A stretch of 64,000 bases of DNA from Pseudomonas sp. UBA1879 (GCF_002338065.1 NZ_DDHJ01000026.1:49710-113709), one strand, 5' to 3'. Shown: positions 43,349-53,330, counted from the stretch's first letter. The notes: generated from the letters alone by a model not told the origin. Numbers and translations are program-made.

Positions 43349-45031
43349 ATGAAGCTTACCGTGAAGGGCAAACTGCTCTGTTTAGCCATCATTCCCGCTT
43401 TGCTGTTCGCCCTGATTCTCAGTGCCGTGGCTTCGTGGATGTTGCAGAGCAGCGCCGATCAGGAAATGAAGGAAACCCGTGAGCAATTGGTGGAGCGCAA
43501 CCGCCAAGTGTTGAAGAACTACGTCGACGTGGCGCTGACCACGATCAAGCCGCTGCACGATGCTTCCGCTCAGGGCGACATGACCGCGCGGGACAAGGCG
43601 CTAGAGCTGCTGAAGCCTATGAAGTATGGCGACGACGGGTACTTCTTCGGCTACGACACCAAGGGTGTGCGGGTCTTCCGTGGCGACAGCCCCGCAGGCG
43701 TCGGCAAAAGCTTCTGGGACACCCGAGATCCGGACGGTTCCTACCATTACCAGACCTTTGTCGAGGTCGCAAAAAACGGTAAGCATTACATCGATTATGC
43801 CGCGCCCAAGCCGGGCGATGAGGCCGTGCAAGTGCCCAAACTCGGCTACACCGTGTACCTGGAAAAATGGGACATGGTGCTCGGCAGCGCGATCAACATG
43901 GACGACATCGATGCCGCCATGGTGCTGGAGCAGCAAGCCGTCACCCACCGTACCCACAGCATTCTTACCAGCGTGTTCGTGGTCACCCTGATCCTGCTCC
44001 TGATCACCGCTACGGCCGGGATCTGGACCGCAAACGGCATCGTTCGCCCGCTGCGCGTTCTCAAGACCAATCTGGATGACATTGCGGCTGGCGATGGCGA
44101 CCTGACCCACCGTCTGGTGGTGACCAGTCGCGACGAATTGGGCGATCTGGCCACCTCGTTCAACCTCTTCGTCGACAAGATCCACGGCATGGTCCGGCAA
44201 GTCGCGCAGATGACCACCGACCTTGCAGGCCTCGTCGACCAGGCCACGCAACAGACCTTGCGATCCGAGCAAGCCATGCAGCGTCAGCGCGAAGAAACCG
44301 ATCAGGTGGCCACGGCGATTCACGAGATGTCCGCTGCCGCTCAGGAAGTGGCCCACAGCGCCCAACGCGCTGCTGAGGCGGCTTCCGAAACCGATCACCA
44401 AGGCCAGGCCGCGCGCAAGGTGGTGGGCAACAGCATCATCGGCATGAGTTCGCTGGTGGACGACATTCGCTTGAGCGGCACCAGCCTCGACAACCTGCAG
44501 CAGGACGTGCGCTCCATCGTGTCGGTGCTCGATGTGATTCGTTCGATCGCCGAGCAGACCAACCTGCTGGCCCTCAACGCCGCCATCGAAGCTGCGCGGG
44601 CTGGTGAGGCCGGTCGCGGGTTTGCCGTGGTCGCCGATGAAGTGCGGGCGCTGGCCAGCCGTACTCAGCAGAGCACCCAGGAAATCCAGGGCATGATCAC
44701 GCGCCTTGAAACAGGCACCCATGCCTCTGTCGCAGCGATGCGCCGTTCCACCGAAGCGGGCGAGGGCGCCAACCAGCAGACCAACGAAGTCGGAGTTTCG
44801 CTGGACTCCATCTCCGGCCTCATCGGCACCATCAATGCGATGAACGCGCAGATCGCCAGCGCCGCCGAAGAGCAGACGTCAGTGGCTGAAGAGATCAACC
44901 GCAGCGTGCATCAGATCGCCGGAGCCGTTGAAAACCTTGCCGAGGAAACCGAGCAGAGCGCCCGCACCATGCGCGACGTGTCTGCACTGGGCGGCAACCT
45001 CAGCGCGCTGGTCGGGCAATTCAAGATCTGA
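43349..45031 (+). CDS. Methyl-accepting chemotaxis protein with a single Cache sensor domain
   Basis: 560 residues from ATG 43349, preceded by AGGAGGTG nine bases away (an upstream GTG overlaps that site and is rejected). First membrane span at about 10-35; a periplasmic single-Cache domain at about 40-190 (GDDGYFFGYDTKGVRVFRG); second span at about 200-225; HAMP at about 225-280; and the signalling coiled coil with the tip EQTNLLALNAAIEAARAG. It should sense a small extracellular ligand, such as an organic acid, and signal through CheA/CheW. The terminal residues do not form a CheR-docking pentapeptide. It is transcribed from its own sigma-28 promoter and is probably not part of the siderophore operon. 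Confidence 0.92.
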   Translation: MKLTVKGKLLCLAIIPALLFALILSAVASWMLQSSADQEMKETREQLVERNRQVLKNYVDVALTTIKPLHDASAQGDMTARDKALELLKPMKYGDDGYFFGYDTKGVRVFRGDSPAGVGKSFWDTRDPDGSYHYQTFVEVAKNGKHYIDYAAPKPGDEAVQVPKLGYTVYLEKWDMVLGSAINMDDIDAAMVLEQQAVTHRTHSILTSVFVVTLILLLITATAGIWTANGIVRPLRVLKTNLDDIAAGDGDLTHRLVVTSRDELGDLATSFNLFVDKIHGMVRQVAQMTTDLAGLVDQATQQTLRSEQAMQRQREETDQVATAIHEMSAAAQEVAHSAQRAAEAASETDHQGQAARKVVGNSIIGMSSLVDDIRLSGTSLDNLQQDVRSIVSVLDVIRSIAEQTNLLALNAAIEAARAGEAGRGFAVVADEVRALASRTQQSTQEIQGMITRLETGTHASVAAMRRSTEAGEGANQQTNEVGVSLDSISGLIGTINAMNAQIASAAEEQTSVAEEINRSVHQIAGAVENLAEETEQSARTMRDVSALGGNLSALVGQFKI

Positions 45032-45236
45032 TGAATCGTTTAACCCTGCGACCCAGGTAGTCTCCGGCAGTGGAAGCTGTTTAAGTAACGTGTAGATGCT
45101 TAGCTAGGTAATTAATAGCTGGCAATCGAATCCCCGGTGGCCGTCTGTCATTGCAGCAGGCGGCGCACGGCGACCCTACAACAAGAAACACCAGAAAAAG
45201 AAGCACACCCGTGTTCAGTCTCAGGAGAAATGAAAG

Positions 45237-45986
45237 ATGTTCGATGACGACACCTCCCCGGCGCGTCGCGATTTTCTACGCAAATCGTTGACCCTCATCC
45301 CCGTCGTAACCCTGGCCGGTGCCGGCCTTCCTTCCAGTACGTTCGCCCAGACGCCGGCCAGCGATGCAGCGGCCAAGCCCGCTGCAGTCCCTGCCTCGTC
45401 CGCAGGGAATTACACGCCCACGTTCTTCACCCCCGAAGAATGGGCTTTCCTGATTGCCGCCTGTGATCGCCTGATCCCCTCCGACCACGTTGGCCCTGGC
45501 GCTGTGGAGCTGGGAGTTCCCGAGTTTCTCGACCGCCACATGCAGACGCCCTACGCGAACGGCGGCATCTGGTATATGCAGGGGCCGTTTCTGGAGGCCG
45601 CTCCCGAGTTCGGTTATCAGGGCCGCCTGAACCTGCGTGAGACCCTGCGCATCGGTATCAAGGCCATGAACGCCAACTGCAGGAAGAATTTCTCGGGCAA
45701 GGCGTTCGCCGAGCTGTCGTCGGCCCAGCAGGAAGACCTGCTCAAGTCCGCCGAAAGCGGCAAGTTGGCTCTGGACGACATCGCCTCGAAGCTGTTTTTC
45801 AGCAGCCTGCTCAACGAGGTGCGCAACGGCTATTTCGCCGACCCTTCCCACGGCGGGAACAAGAACATGGGCGCCTGGAAGATGATCGGCTACCCCGGCA
45901 TGCGCGCTGACTATATGGACTGGATCACGGTGCGCGACAAGCCGTATCCATTGCCACCGGTCGATCTGGCCGGACGGAGGGGCTGA
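45237..45986 (+). CDS. Gluconate 2-dehydrogenase, gamma (small) subunit
   Basis: 249 residues. The N-terminus has a twin-arginine signal (ARRDFLRKSLTL) followed by a hydrophobic stretch, so it is exported folded, carrying the complex across the inner membrane. The body, with FFTPEEWAFLIAACDRLIPSD, fits the gluconate 2-dehydrogenase subunit 3 family. The periplasmic membrane-bound complex oxidises D-gluconate to 2-ketogluconate and passes electrons through its cytochrome to ubiquinone. GGAGAAATG-type ribosome site lies immediately upstream. It is first in a three-gene operon, 2 bp ahead of the flavoprotein. Confidence 0.93.
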   Translation: MFDDDTSPARRDFLRKSLTLIPVVTLAGAGLPSSTFAQTPASDAAAKPAAVPASSAGNYTPTFFTPEEWAFLIAACDRLIPSDHVGPGAVELGVPEFLDRHMQTPYANGGIWYMQGPFLEAAPEFGYQGRLNLRETLRIGIKAMNANCRKNFSGKAFAELSSAQQEDLLKSAESGKLALDDIASKLFFSSLLNEVRNGYFADPSHGGNKNMGAWKMIGYPGMRADYMDWITVRDKPYPLPPVDLAGRRG

Positions 45987-45988
45987 AC

Positions 45989-47764
45989 ATGGCGAACGCA
46001 AAACCGAAAGTGGACGCCGTCATTGTTGGCATGGGCTGGACTGGTGCGATTCTGGCCAAAGAACTTACCGACGCCGGCCTGAATGTGGTGGTGCTGGAGC
46101 GCGGCGCCGATCGCGATACCCAGCCGGATTTCGCCTACCCCAAAGTGGTGGATGAGCTGGAAGGTTCGGTGCATCGACGCTACTTGCAGAGCCTGGCGCA
46201 AGAGACCGTGACCGCACGGCACAACCTCACCTCGACCGCTGTGCCATATCGGCAGATGGGCTCGTTCAAGCCGGGCACCGGCGTGGGCGGCGCGGGCAGT
46301 CACTGGTCGGGCTGTCATTTCCGCGCCCTCCCGGAAGACTTCAAGCTGCGCAGCAACGTCGAGCAGCGTTACGGCGCGAAGTTCATTCCTCAGGACATGA
46401 GCATTCAGGACTTTCCCGTCACCTACGAGGACCTGGAACCGCACTTCGATCACTTCGAATACGTTTGCGGCACTTCGGGCAAGGCCGGGGTCCTCAACGG
46501 CGTGAAGCAGATCGGTGGCAACCCCTTCGAAGGCTCTCGCTCTCGGGAGTTTCCGCTGGGCCCAAACCCGAATTACCTCGGCGCGGAAATGTTCTACAAA
46601 GGCGCGCGCGAAATGGGCTGGGACCCGTATCCGATCCCTGCATCCAATGCCTCCGGCCCCTACGTCAACCCGTATGGTTGCCAGATGGGCCCGTGCAACG
46701 CCTGTGGTTTCTGTAGCGATTACGGCTGCTTGAACTACTCCAAGGCCAGCCCGAACATCAGCATTCTGCCGGTGCTGCGCCAGCGCAAGAACTTCGAACT
46801 GCGCACCCATGCTCAGGTGCTCAAAGTCAACCTCGACAGCGACGGCAAGAAAGCCACCGGCGTGACCTACCTTGACGCCCAGGGCCGCGAAGTCGAGCAG
46901 CAGGCGGATCTGGTGCTGCTGTGCGCGTTTTCGTTGTACAACGTGCACCTGATGCTGCTGTCCGGCATCGGCAAACCCTACGACCCACAGACAGGCGAGG
47001 GCACGGTCGGGCGCAACTACTCGTACCAGAACCTCAACCGCGTGGTGCTGTTTTTCAACAAGGACGTGCAGGCCAATCAGTTCATCGGCATCGGTGGCGC
47101 GGGCACGACCATGGACAACCTCAACGGCAACCAGCTGGACAATGCCAAGGCCGGTTTCGTCGGCGGCGGCATCATCTGGGCGCGACAGCCGGGGGCGGGG
47201 CCCGTGCGCGGGATCAACGTGCCGCCGGGCACGCCGAACTGGGGCACGGCGTGGAAACAGGCCGCCAGCGACGCCTTCCGCCACTCGTTCTATTTTGAAG
47301 TGCAGGGTGCCTGCATGTCGTACAAGCAGCATTACCTGAGCCTGGACCCGACCTACAAGGACGGCTTCGGTCGGCCACTGCTGCGCATGACCTTCGACTG
47401 GCACGACAACGAGGTCAAGGCTTCGCAGTTCCTGGTGGGCAAGGCCATGGAGATGTCGAAAATCCTCAACCCGACCGCATTGTCTGGCGACGCCAAGAAG
47501 CCGGGCGAGCACTACAACATCACCAAGTACCAGAGCACCCACACTTGCGGCGGCGCGATCATGGGCAGCGATCCGAAGACCTCGGCGCTGAACCGTTATC
47601 TGCAAAGCTGGGACGTGCACAACGTGTTCGCCATCGGCGCCAACGCCTTCCCGCAGAACAACGGCTACAACCCGACCGGCATGGTCGGTGCACTGGCGTA
47701 CTGGTCGGCCAAGGCCATTCGCGAGCAATACCTGAGAAACCCCGGCCCGCTGGTTCAGGCCTAA
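45989..47764 (+). CDS. Gluconate 2-dehydrogenase, FAD-containing catalytic subunit
   Basis: 591 residues, GMC-type oxidoreductase. FAD-binding motif VDAVIVGMGWTGAILAKEL near the N-terminus, GVGGAGSHWSG, the cysteine-rich CQMGPCNACGFCSDYGC that in this family may hold a [3Fe-4S] cluster, and C-terminal STHTCGGAIMG and FPQNNGYNPTGM. It has no signal of its own and is expected to leave the cell with the twin-arginine gamma subunit encoded just upstream. It catalyses gluconate oxidation to 2-ketogluconate on the periplasmic side. Twelve bp separate it from the cytochrome gene. Confidence 0.95.
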   Translation: MANAKPKVDAVIVGMGWTGAILAKELTDAGLNVVVLERGADRDTQPDFAYPKVVDELEGSVHRRYLQSLAQETVTARHNLTSTAVPYRQMGSFKPGTGVGGAGSHWSGCHFRALPEDFKLRSNVEQRYGAKFIPQDMSIQDFPVTYEDLEPHFDHFEYVCGTSGKAGVLNGVKQIGGNPFEGSRSREFPLGPNPNYLGAEMFYKGAREMGWDPYPIPASNASGPYVNPYGCQMGPCNACGFCSDYGCLNYSKASPNISILPVLRQRKNFELRTHAQVLKVNLDSDGKKATGVTYLDAQGREVEQQADLVLLCAFSLYNVHLMLLSGIGKPYDPQTGEGTVGRNYSYQNLNRVVLFFNKDVQANQFIGIGGAGTTMDNLNGNQLDNAKAGFVGGGIIWARQPGAGPVRGINVPPGTPNWGTAWKQAASDAFRHSFYFEVQGACMSYKQHYLSLDPTYKDGFGRPLLRMTFDWHDNEVKASQFLVGKAMEMSKILNPTALSGDAKKPGEHYNITKYQSTHTCGGAIMGSDPKTSALNRYLQSWDVHNVFAIGANAFPQNNGYNPTGMVGALAYWSAKAIREQYLRNPGPLVQA

Positions 47765-47776
47765 GGAGAGACGATC

Positions 47777-49138
47777 ATGAAAAAGCTTCTCTCAAGTCTG
47801 CTCGTCATTGCCGTCGTCGCGTTGGGTGGGGTGCTTGGCGTTGCCTTCTGGCCAACGTCCACCCCAAAACTGGCCGCCGATACGTCCACCGATCAAGCCG
47901 CGCTGATCGAAAGAGGCCGTTACCTGGCCGATGCCGGTGATTGCACGGCGTGTCACACCGCCAAAGGCGGCAAGCCATTCGCTGGCGGTCTGCCGATTGC
48001 GTCACCGATCGGTACGCTGTACAGCAGCAACATTACGCCTGACAAAGCCTCCGGCATTGGCAGTTACACGCTGGACGACTTCGACCGCGCACTGCGCCAT
48101 GGGATTGCCGCCAATGGCAACAGCCTGTACCCGGCGATGCCGTATCCGGCTTACGCGCGCACCCGCGACGACGACGTGCGGGCGCTGTACGCGTACTTCA
48201 TGCACGGTGTCGCGCCGGTCTACGCCGAAAACCGCGCCAACGACGTGCCCTGGCCGTTGTCGATGCGCTGGCCGCTGGCGGTCTGGCGCAAGGTCTTCGC
48301 ACCCGCCCCGCAAGACGTGGCATTCAACCCGGCGCGGTATCAGGACCCGCAAGTGGCACGCGGCGCCTATCTGGTCCAAGGGCTGGGGCATTGCGGCAGT
48401 TGCCACACGCCACGGGCGCTGACCCTGCAGGAGAAGGCGCTGGATGAATCCGGCGACGCGTTCCTGTCGGGTGGGCCAGTGATTGATGGCTGGCTGGCCG
48501 TGAACCTGCGTGGCAATCCTGCAGACGGTCTGGGTAATTGGAGCGCCGATGACATCGTGGCCACCCTGCGCAGCGCGCGCAGCGAGACCCACGCGGTACT
48601 CGGCGGGGCGATGGGCGATGTGGTGGTGCACAGCACTCAGCACCTCAACGACCAAGACCTGAAGGCTGTGGCTGCCTACCTGAAAACCCTGCCGGCGAGT
48701 GCTCGTCAGGTGTCCGCGTTCAACGCCGACCCATCCACCGCCAAGGCCCTGCAGGCGGGACAAGAAGGCAGTCGCGGTGCCGAGCTGTACGTCGACAACT
48801 GCGCAGCTTGCCACCGCACCGACGGCCAGGGCTATCAGCGGGTGTTCCCAAAAATAGCCGGTAACTCGTCGGTACTCTCGGAAGACCCGGTGTCGATGAT
48901 CCGCCTGGTGCTGGCGGGCAGCAAACTGCCGGCCACCGCCACTGCGCCTTCGGAACTGGGCATGCCCGGTTTTGCCTGGAGGATGTCGGATGAGGAAGTG
49001 GCGCAACTGCTGACCTTCATCCGCAGCAGCTGGGGTAACCACGCGCCTGCCGTCAACGCGGGGCAGGTGGCGCAGCTGCGGGCGACCTTGCCCGAGCCGT
49101 CGCCGGCGGTGGACCGTACGGACATAGCCAAGCCGTAA
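47777..49138 (+). CDS. Gluconate 2-dehydrogenase, triheme cytochrome c subunit
   Basis: 453 residues with three CxxCH heme sites: CTACH from Cys56, CGSCH from Cys206 and CAACH from Cys342. An N-terminal hydrophobic signal/anchor (LLSSLLVIAVVALGGVLGVAFW) exports it. This is the membrane-bound electron-transfer subunit that passes electrons from the flavoprotein to ubiquinone. GGAGAG ribosome site precedes the ATG. It is the last gene of the operon and is followed by a REPIN and a convergent SDR gene. Confidence 0.95.
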   Translation: MKKLLSSLLVIAVVALGGVLGVAFWPTSTPKLAADTSTDQAALIERGRYLADAGDCTACHTAKGGKPFAGGLPIASPIGTLYSSNITPDKASGIGSYTLDDFDRALRHGIAANGNSLYPAMPYPAYARTRDDDVRALYAYFMHGVAPVYAENRANDVPWPLSMRWPLAVWRKVFAPAPQDVAFNPARYQDPQVARGAYLVQGLGHCGSCHTPRALTLQEKALDESGDAFLSGGPVIDGWLAVNLRGNPADGLGNWSADDIVATLRSARSETHAVLGGAMGDVVVHSTQHLNDQDLKAVAAYLKTLPASARQVSAFNADPSTAKALQAGQEGSRGAELYVDNCAACHRTDGQGYQRVFPKIAGNSSVLSEDPVSMIRLVLAGSKLPATATAPSELGMPGFAWRMSDEEVAQLLTFIRSSWGNHAPAVNAGQVAQLRATLPEPSPAVDRTDIAKP

Positions 49139-49190
49139 CCACGTGAAGCGATCATCCGGACGCTGCAACGGTGTCTGGACGGTCGCATCC

Positions 49191-49265
49191 CGAATACATT
49201 CGCTCTCACAGGTTTGCGCGCGATTTCGCCATGCGATCTACCCTGTGGGAGCGAATGCATTCGCG
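49191..49265. repeat. REPIN (inverted REP pair) between convergent genes
   Basis: CGAATACATTCGCTCTCACAGG and, 30 bases on, CCTGTGGGAGCGAATGCATTCG form an inverted pair. It sits between the convergent cytochrome and SDR genes, a usual REP location. The family differs in sequence from the 38-40 kb REPINs. Confidence 0.75.
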
Positions 49266-49309
49266 AACGGTTTTTCAGGCGACATCAATGGCACGAACGA
49301 GCCATGGCA

Positions 49310-50143
49310 TCAGATATCCGTCGACTTGGTCACCGCTTCCCACGCCGTGATCTCAGCCTGCAGCTGTTCCAGCTTGTCCCGCACCAGCTTCAACGCATCG
49401 CTGCCCAGTAGCAGGTGTGCAGGCGGGGCGTCGCTGGCGATCAGCGTCAGGATCGCGTTCGCGGCCTTGACCGGATCACCCGGTTGCTTGCCGCTGCGTT
49501 CTTCCCGGGCCTTGCGGATCGGGTCGAAGCTCTCGTCGTAATCGGCGATCTGCCGTGGCGAGCGCTGCATCGAACGACCGGCCCAGTCGGTGCGGAAACC
49601 GCCGGGTGCGACTGCCGTCACGAACACGTTGAACGGCTTCAATTCCTTGCCCAACGACTCGGAAATCCCCTCCAGCGCGAACTTGCTGCCGTGATAGAAC
49701 GAGATCCCCGGCATGGTAATGAAGCCGCCCATGGAGGTGATGTTGATGATGTGGCCGTTGCGGCGTTGACGGAACAGCGGCACAAAGGCCTTGGCGATGG
49801 CCACCGCGCCGAACACGTTGACCTCGAACTGGTGACGCATCTCCTCCAGCGTCGATTCCTCGAACACGCCTTCGTGGCCATAACCTGCGTTGTTGACCAG
49901 TACATCCACCGGGCCGAAGGCCTTGTCGACGTCATTGATGACGCTGTCGATGGCGGCGAATTCAGTCACGTCCAGCAGCACGCCATGGGCGCGGCCGGGG
50001 GCCTGGGCTTCGAAGCTTTCAATGGCGTCCTGGTTGCGCAGCGTGCCGATGACCTTATGTCCCGCCGCTAGTGCCTGAGCGGCCAGCGCCTTGCCGAAAC
50101 CTGTGCTGACGCCGGTGATGAACAGGGTTTTCGTCGAACTCAT
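49310..50143 (-). CDS. Short-chain dehydrogenase/reductase
   Basis: 277 residues from ATG 50143, chosen for its GAGAGGG ribosome site and the immediate start of the Rossmann fold; the frame is open another 25 codons upstream. NAD(P) motif TGVSTGFGKAL, NNAGYG, and the catalytic Ser (NITSMGG) with YHGSK. C-terminal residues are typical of classical SDRs that act on diverse alcohols and ketones; no substrate can be assigned. It lies downstream of an MFS exporter gene on the same strand, separated by about 150 bp. Confidence 0.85.
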   Translation of the reverse strand: MSSTKTLFITGVSTGFGKALAAQALAAGHKVIGTLRNQDAIESFEAQAPGRAHGVLLDVTEFAAIDSVINDVDKAFGPVDVLVNNAGYGHEGVFEESTLEEMRHQFEVNVFGAVAIAKAFVPLFRQRRNGHIINITSMGGFITMPGISFYHGSKFALEGISESLGKELKPFNVFVTAVAPGGFRTDWAGRSMQRSPRQIADYDESFDPIRKAREERSGKQPGDPVKAANAILTLIASDAPPAHLLLGSDALKLVRDKLEQLQAEITAWEAVTKSTDI

Positions 50144-50290
50144 AACGTTTCCCTCTCGAAGCGCGTTGCGGTGGCTGAAAGTCCCCATGCTAGGAACGGC
50201 AGAGCGAAACCCGCTCACCCAGTTCTACGCGATGATTGCCTGATCCTGCCGTGAGCTCCTGCAGGGCTGTGTGGGTAGAAACGTCGTGAC

Positions 50291-51697
50291 TCATACCCGA
50301 GGAATGAGCGTATTTTTCTTCACCAACCGCAACCCGCTGGCAATGCTGCCCACCGCCGCGAACCCCGCACCAATGCTCAACGCCAGCACCGGCCCGTGGG
50401 CGTTGGAAATGCCGAAACTCAACGCCACTAACGCCGCGCCGGTGGCTTGCCCGATCAAACGGGCGGTGGCGATGGTCCCGCTGGCGCCGCTGGAACGCTC
50501 CTTCGGCGCGCTGGTCATCAGGGCTTTCTGGTTCGGCGCCTGGAAGAAGCCGAAGCCGATGCCGCACAGAATCATCCGCGCTGTGATCGAGAGGACGCTG
50601 GCGTCGGCGGGCATGGTCGCCAAGGAAATCATGCCAATGCACAGCATCGCCAGCCCGATCCCGCCCAGTAACCCCGGCGGATAGCGGTCTGACAGACGCC
50701 CCGCGACCGGCGCAATCATCGCCACCACCACCGACCACGGCGTCATCAGAAACCCGGTCTGCACCGGGTCACGGCCCAGGGTGATTTCAAAAAAGAACGG
50801 CAGCGACACGAACGCCAGGCCCTGGGTCGCGAACGAGCAAAAGGCAGTCAGCGCCGACAGGGCGAACATCGGGCGTTTCAGTAGGTCCAGCGGAAACATT
50901 GGCGCCGGATGCCCGGCTTCGCGTTTGAGCATCGCCGCGCCGCCCACCAGGAAGACAGCCAGGGCAATCAGGACGCTGCTCATCGAGCCCAGTTGCGCGG
51001 CTTGGCTTAGCGCGAAGATCAACGCCCCGAACGTGATGACGTTGAGAATCGCGGTGACGCGGTCGAAGGTCAGGCTGCCGGGTTTGGTCAGCGGCAGCGA
51101 GTTCCAGGCGAACACCAGCGCGAACAGGCCGATGGGAATGTTGATCGCGAACAGCCACGGCCAATGCGCCACCGACAGCACGAGGGAGGCGATGGTCGGG
51201 CCGATGGAGAATGACGTACCCACTACCAGCGCATTCATGCCCAGGCCACGACCGAGGCGCTCGGCAGGGAAGATCGAGCTGATCAGTCCGGCATTCACGC
51301 TCATGATCGCGCTGGCGCCGATGCCTTGCAGCACGCGGGCGACCGTCAGGGTCGGCAGTGACCAGGAGAAGGTGCACAGCGCCGACGACACTACGAACAG
51401 AATCAGGCCACCGAGGTACACCTTGCGCTGCCCCAGCACTCCGCCCAACGCAGCAAACGGCAGCAGTGTCGCGACCGCAGCCAACTGGTAGGCATTGATG
51501 ATCCACACCGATGCGGCAGGGGACGCGTTGAGATCGGCGGCGATGGCGGGCAGGGCTGTGTTGGCGATAGCGGTGTCGAGCGTGGCGAGGGCGATAGACA
51601 GCAAAATCGCGAGCATGCCGCGAAACTCGCGTGACGTGAGCTTATCATTCATGGGCGGGGCATCTTGAGGGGCGGGCTGGGTTGCGGGCTGGACCAT
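50291..51697 (-). CDS. MFS drug/metabolite exporter, DHA2-type (14 spans)
   Basis: 468 residues from ATG 51697 (CGGAG 11 bases upstream; an in-frame ATG 39 bp further up lacks one). About 14 hydrophobic spans. LDTAIANTALPAIAADL in span 1 and the WIINAYQLA segment are characteristic of the EmrB/QacA group, and LGGVLGQRKVY is motif A. These inner-membrane proton antiporters expel drugs or metabolites. Upstream regulator not visible in the window; the neighbouring SDR may be co-expressed. Confidence 0.88.
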   Translation of the reverse strand: MVQPATQPAPQDAPPMNDKLTSREFRGMLAILLSIALATLDTAIANTALPAIAADLNASPAASVWIINAYQLAAVATLLPFAALGGVLGQRKVYLGGLILFVVSSALCTFSWSLPTLTVARVLQGIGASAIMSVNAGLISSIFPAERLGRGLGMNALVVGTSFSIGPTIASLVLSVAHWPWLFAINIPIGLFALVFAWNSLPLTKPGSLTFDRVTAILNVITFGALIFALSQAAQLGSMSSVLIALAVFLVGGAAMLKREAGHPAPMFPLDLLKRPMFALSALTAFCSFATQGLAFVSLPFFFEITLGRDPVQTGFLMTPWSVVVAMIAPVAGRLSDRYPPGLLGGIGLAMLCIGMISLATMPADASVLSITARMILCGIGFGFFQAPNQKALMTSAPKERSSGASGTIATARLIGQATGAALVALSFGISNAHGPVLALSIGAGFAAVGSIASGLRLVKKNTLIPRV

Positions 51698-52183
51698 TAT
51701 CGACAACGCTCCGGAGACGGGTGCAGGCAAAACCAACGCGTATGGTGCCGGTTTGTTAGGGGGCTATGCAATGGACAGATCGCCGGGATTGAAGCGGATT
51801 ATTGGAACATTCAAAGGACCGGTCGAGGGCATTGGACGTCAAGGCACGCGCCTGCCCGCGATAACGCCCGACCGCCAGCCGCACACCGTGTGACACCACA
51901 CTCCACGAACCCCGCGGCCAAGCGTGCCCTATAACAAATCGCTATCTCCTGTGGGAGCCGGCTTGCTGGCGAATGGCTCAGCCGCATCATTGCCGGACGC
52001 CACACCGTTTCCCCCAGCAAACCGATTTCAGCAAGGCTGTATATAGGTCACGCCCTCTGTGACCGACATCAGGTATGCGGGAGCCAACTCGCTGGCGAAT
52101 GCGTGGGATCAGGCACAACAGTGCTGAATGACACACCACCCCCTCCAGCGAGCCGGCCCCGTACTCTTTTCGCAAGCTCGGGT
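51698..52183. repeat. Gap with REP elements of the 'gccggcttgctggcgaa' family
   Basis: REP copies lie at 51949-51976 (GTGGGAGCCGGCTTGCTGGCG) and 52078-52104 in the same orientation, with an inverted partner near 52139-52160. The same family makes up the array at 60.9-61.4 kb. No gene is seen in the remaining sequence, which includes the upstream region of the MFS gene. Confidence 0.7.
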
Positions 52184-52462
52184 TCAACCCCCGGCGGTAT
52201 CGATATCGCCGTCGGTATCCCCGGTCCGGTTTTCTTCCTTGGTCTTATCCGGCGACTCGTGTTCTTCAGGCTCAAAATCCGGGGTGAAGCTGTTCTCCCC
52301 TGATTGGCCGCCATGGCTCTCCTGACGTTCCGCACCGTCATTGCTTTGGCTTTGCGGGCCTTGGGACGCCGGAGCCTTGTCCTGACCCATATCGTTATCA
52401 GGCGTATCCGGGTCGATGGCGGGGTCGTTGCGTTCTGGGATTTGCTGATCTTGGGCAGTCAT
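52184..52462 (-). CDS. Small acidic, low-complexity protein of unknown function
   Basis: 92 residues from ATG 52462 (AAGAGG five bases before it; a GTG two codons upstream is an alternative). The product has no hydrophobic segment and is rich in Asp, Glu, Gln, Ser, Gly and Pro (for example ERNDPAIDPDTPDNDMGQD), so it is probably intrinsically disordered. It resembles short hydrophilic proteins seen in Pseudomonas, some of which are stress-induced, but I cannot name a family. It stands alone between repeats and the GntR regulator. Confidence 0.6.
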   Translation of the reverse strand: MTAQDQQIPERNDPAIDPDTPDNDMGQDKAPASQGPQSQSNDGAERQESHGGQSGENSFTPDFEPEEHESPDKTKEENRTGDTDGDIDTAGG

Positions 52463-52562
52463 AGGCACCTCTTCTCGATACCCCGGGTTCTCCGGGTCTT
52501 AGCGATATTGAGGGCAGCGCAGCGCAGGCGTTCGATGAATCTGCCGGGCGGTTGTAAAGGGG

Positions 52563-53300
52563 TCAGCTGTCGCGGTAAGCCCCGGTCACCGGCAGGCGGC
52601 TGCCGAGGCGGTAGCGTGAGGAAGGATGGGCGAGACGCACGTAGGTCACCACGCGGCCATTGTTCCAGGTGCGGCGGATCAGCACCAGGCAGGGCTCGTC
52701 AGCCTCGATCTGCAAATGCTTGCGTTCTTCCGCAGAGGGATGGCTGGCCTCGACGATGTGCTCCATTTCATCCGGCTGAAGGATCTGCAGCAGGTAGCGC
52801 GCCGACTGCAACGTGTCGCCGAAGGGCTGTTGCAGGAATGCCGGCGCGGTCTGCGGGTTGACGTAGCGGTCCTCCAGTTGCACCGCCACGTCGTCCTCGT
52901 AATGCACGCACAGCAGATGAAACACCGACGCCCGGGTGGGCAGCGCCAAGGCGGCGGCAATGGGCATCGATGCCGATTCCCGGGCCAGGTGCAGCACGCG
53001 ACAGCGATAGCGGTGCCCGCGAGCGAGGATTTCGTCGGCGATGTTGGTGATGTGCAGCAGATTGGATTGCGGCTTGCTCTCGGCGACGAAGGTGCCGACC
53101 CCGGAAATGCGCAGCAGACGACCTTCCTCGGTCAGTTCGCGCAAGGCCCGATTGACGGTCATGCGCGACATGCCCAGTTCCAGCACCAGACGGTTCTCCG
53201 AGGGGATCAGATCGCCGGGTTTCCACACCCCGGCCACCAGCTTGCCCAGCACGAAATCCTTGGCTTTTCGGTACAGGGCCTGAGGTGCGGGCTTGTCCAT
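52563..53300 (-). CDS. HutC-like GntR-family transcriptional regulator
   Basis: 245 residues (HutC about 248). The N-terminal winged helix (about 8-75) has PGDLIPSENRLVLELGMSRMTVNRALREL, and the UTRA effector domain (about 95-235) has HITNIADEILARGH, LEDRYVNP and VLIRRTW, all as in HutC. HutC represses histidine-utilisation genes and responds to urocanate. No hut genes are present here; instead the ABC importer, two hydroxyacid dehydrogenases and an oxygenase lie nearby, and sites like CTGT-CTAT-ACAG precede them. The regulator is on the same strand downstream of the ABC genes, across a REPIN. AGGAGG ribosome site before ATG. The effector is unknown; an imidazole- or amino-acid-derived compound is a guess from the subfamily. 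Confidence 0.85.
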   Translation of the reverse strand: MDKPAPQALYRKAKDFVLGKLVAGVWKPGDLIPSENRLVLELGMSRMTVNRALRELTEEGRLLRISGVGTFVAESKPQSNLLHITNIADEILARGHRYRCRVLHLARESASMPIAAALALPTRASVFHLLCVHYEDDVAVQLEDRYVNPQTAPAFLQQPFGDTLQSARYLLQILQPDEMEHIVEASHPSAEERKHLQIEADEPCLVLIRRTWNNGRVVTYVRLAHPSSRYRLGSRLPVTGAYRDS

Positions 53301-53330
53301 CAGCGCCTCCTGAGTTGACGTATGTCCTTT

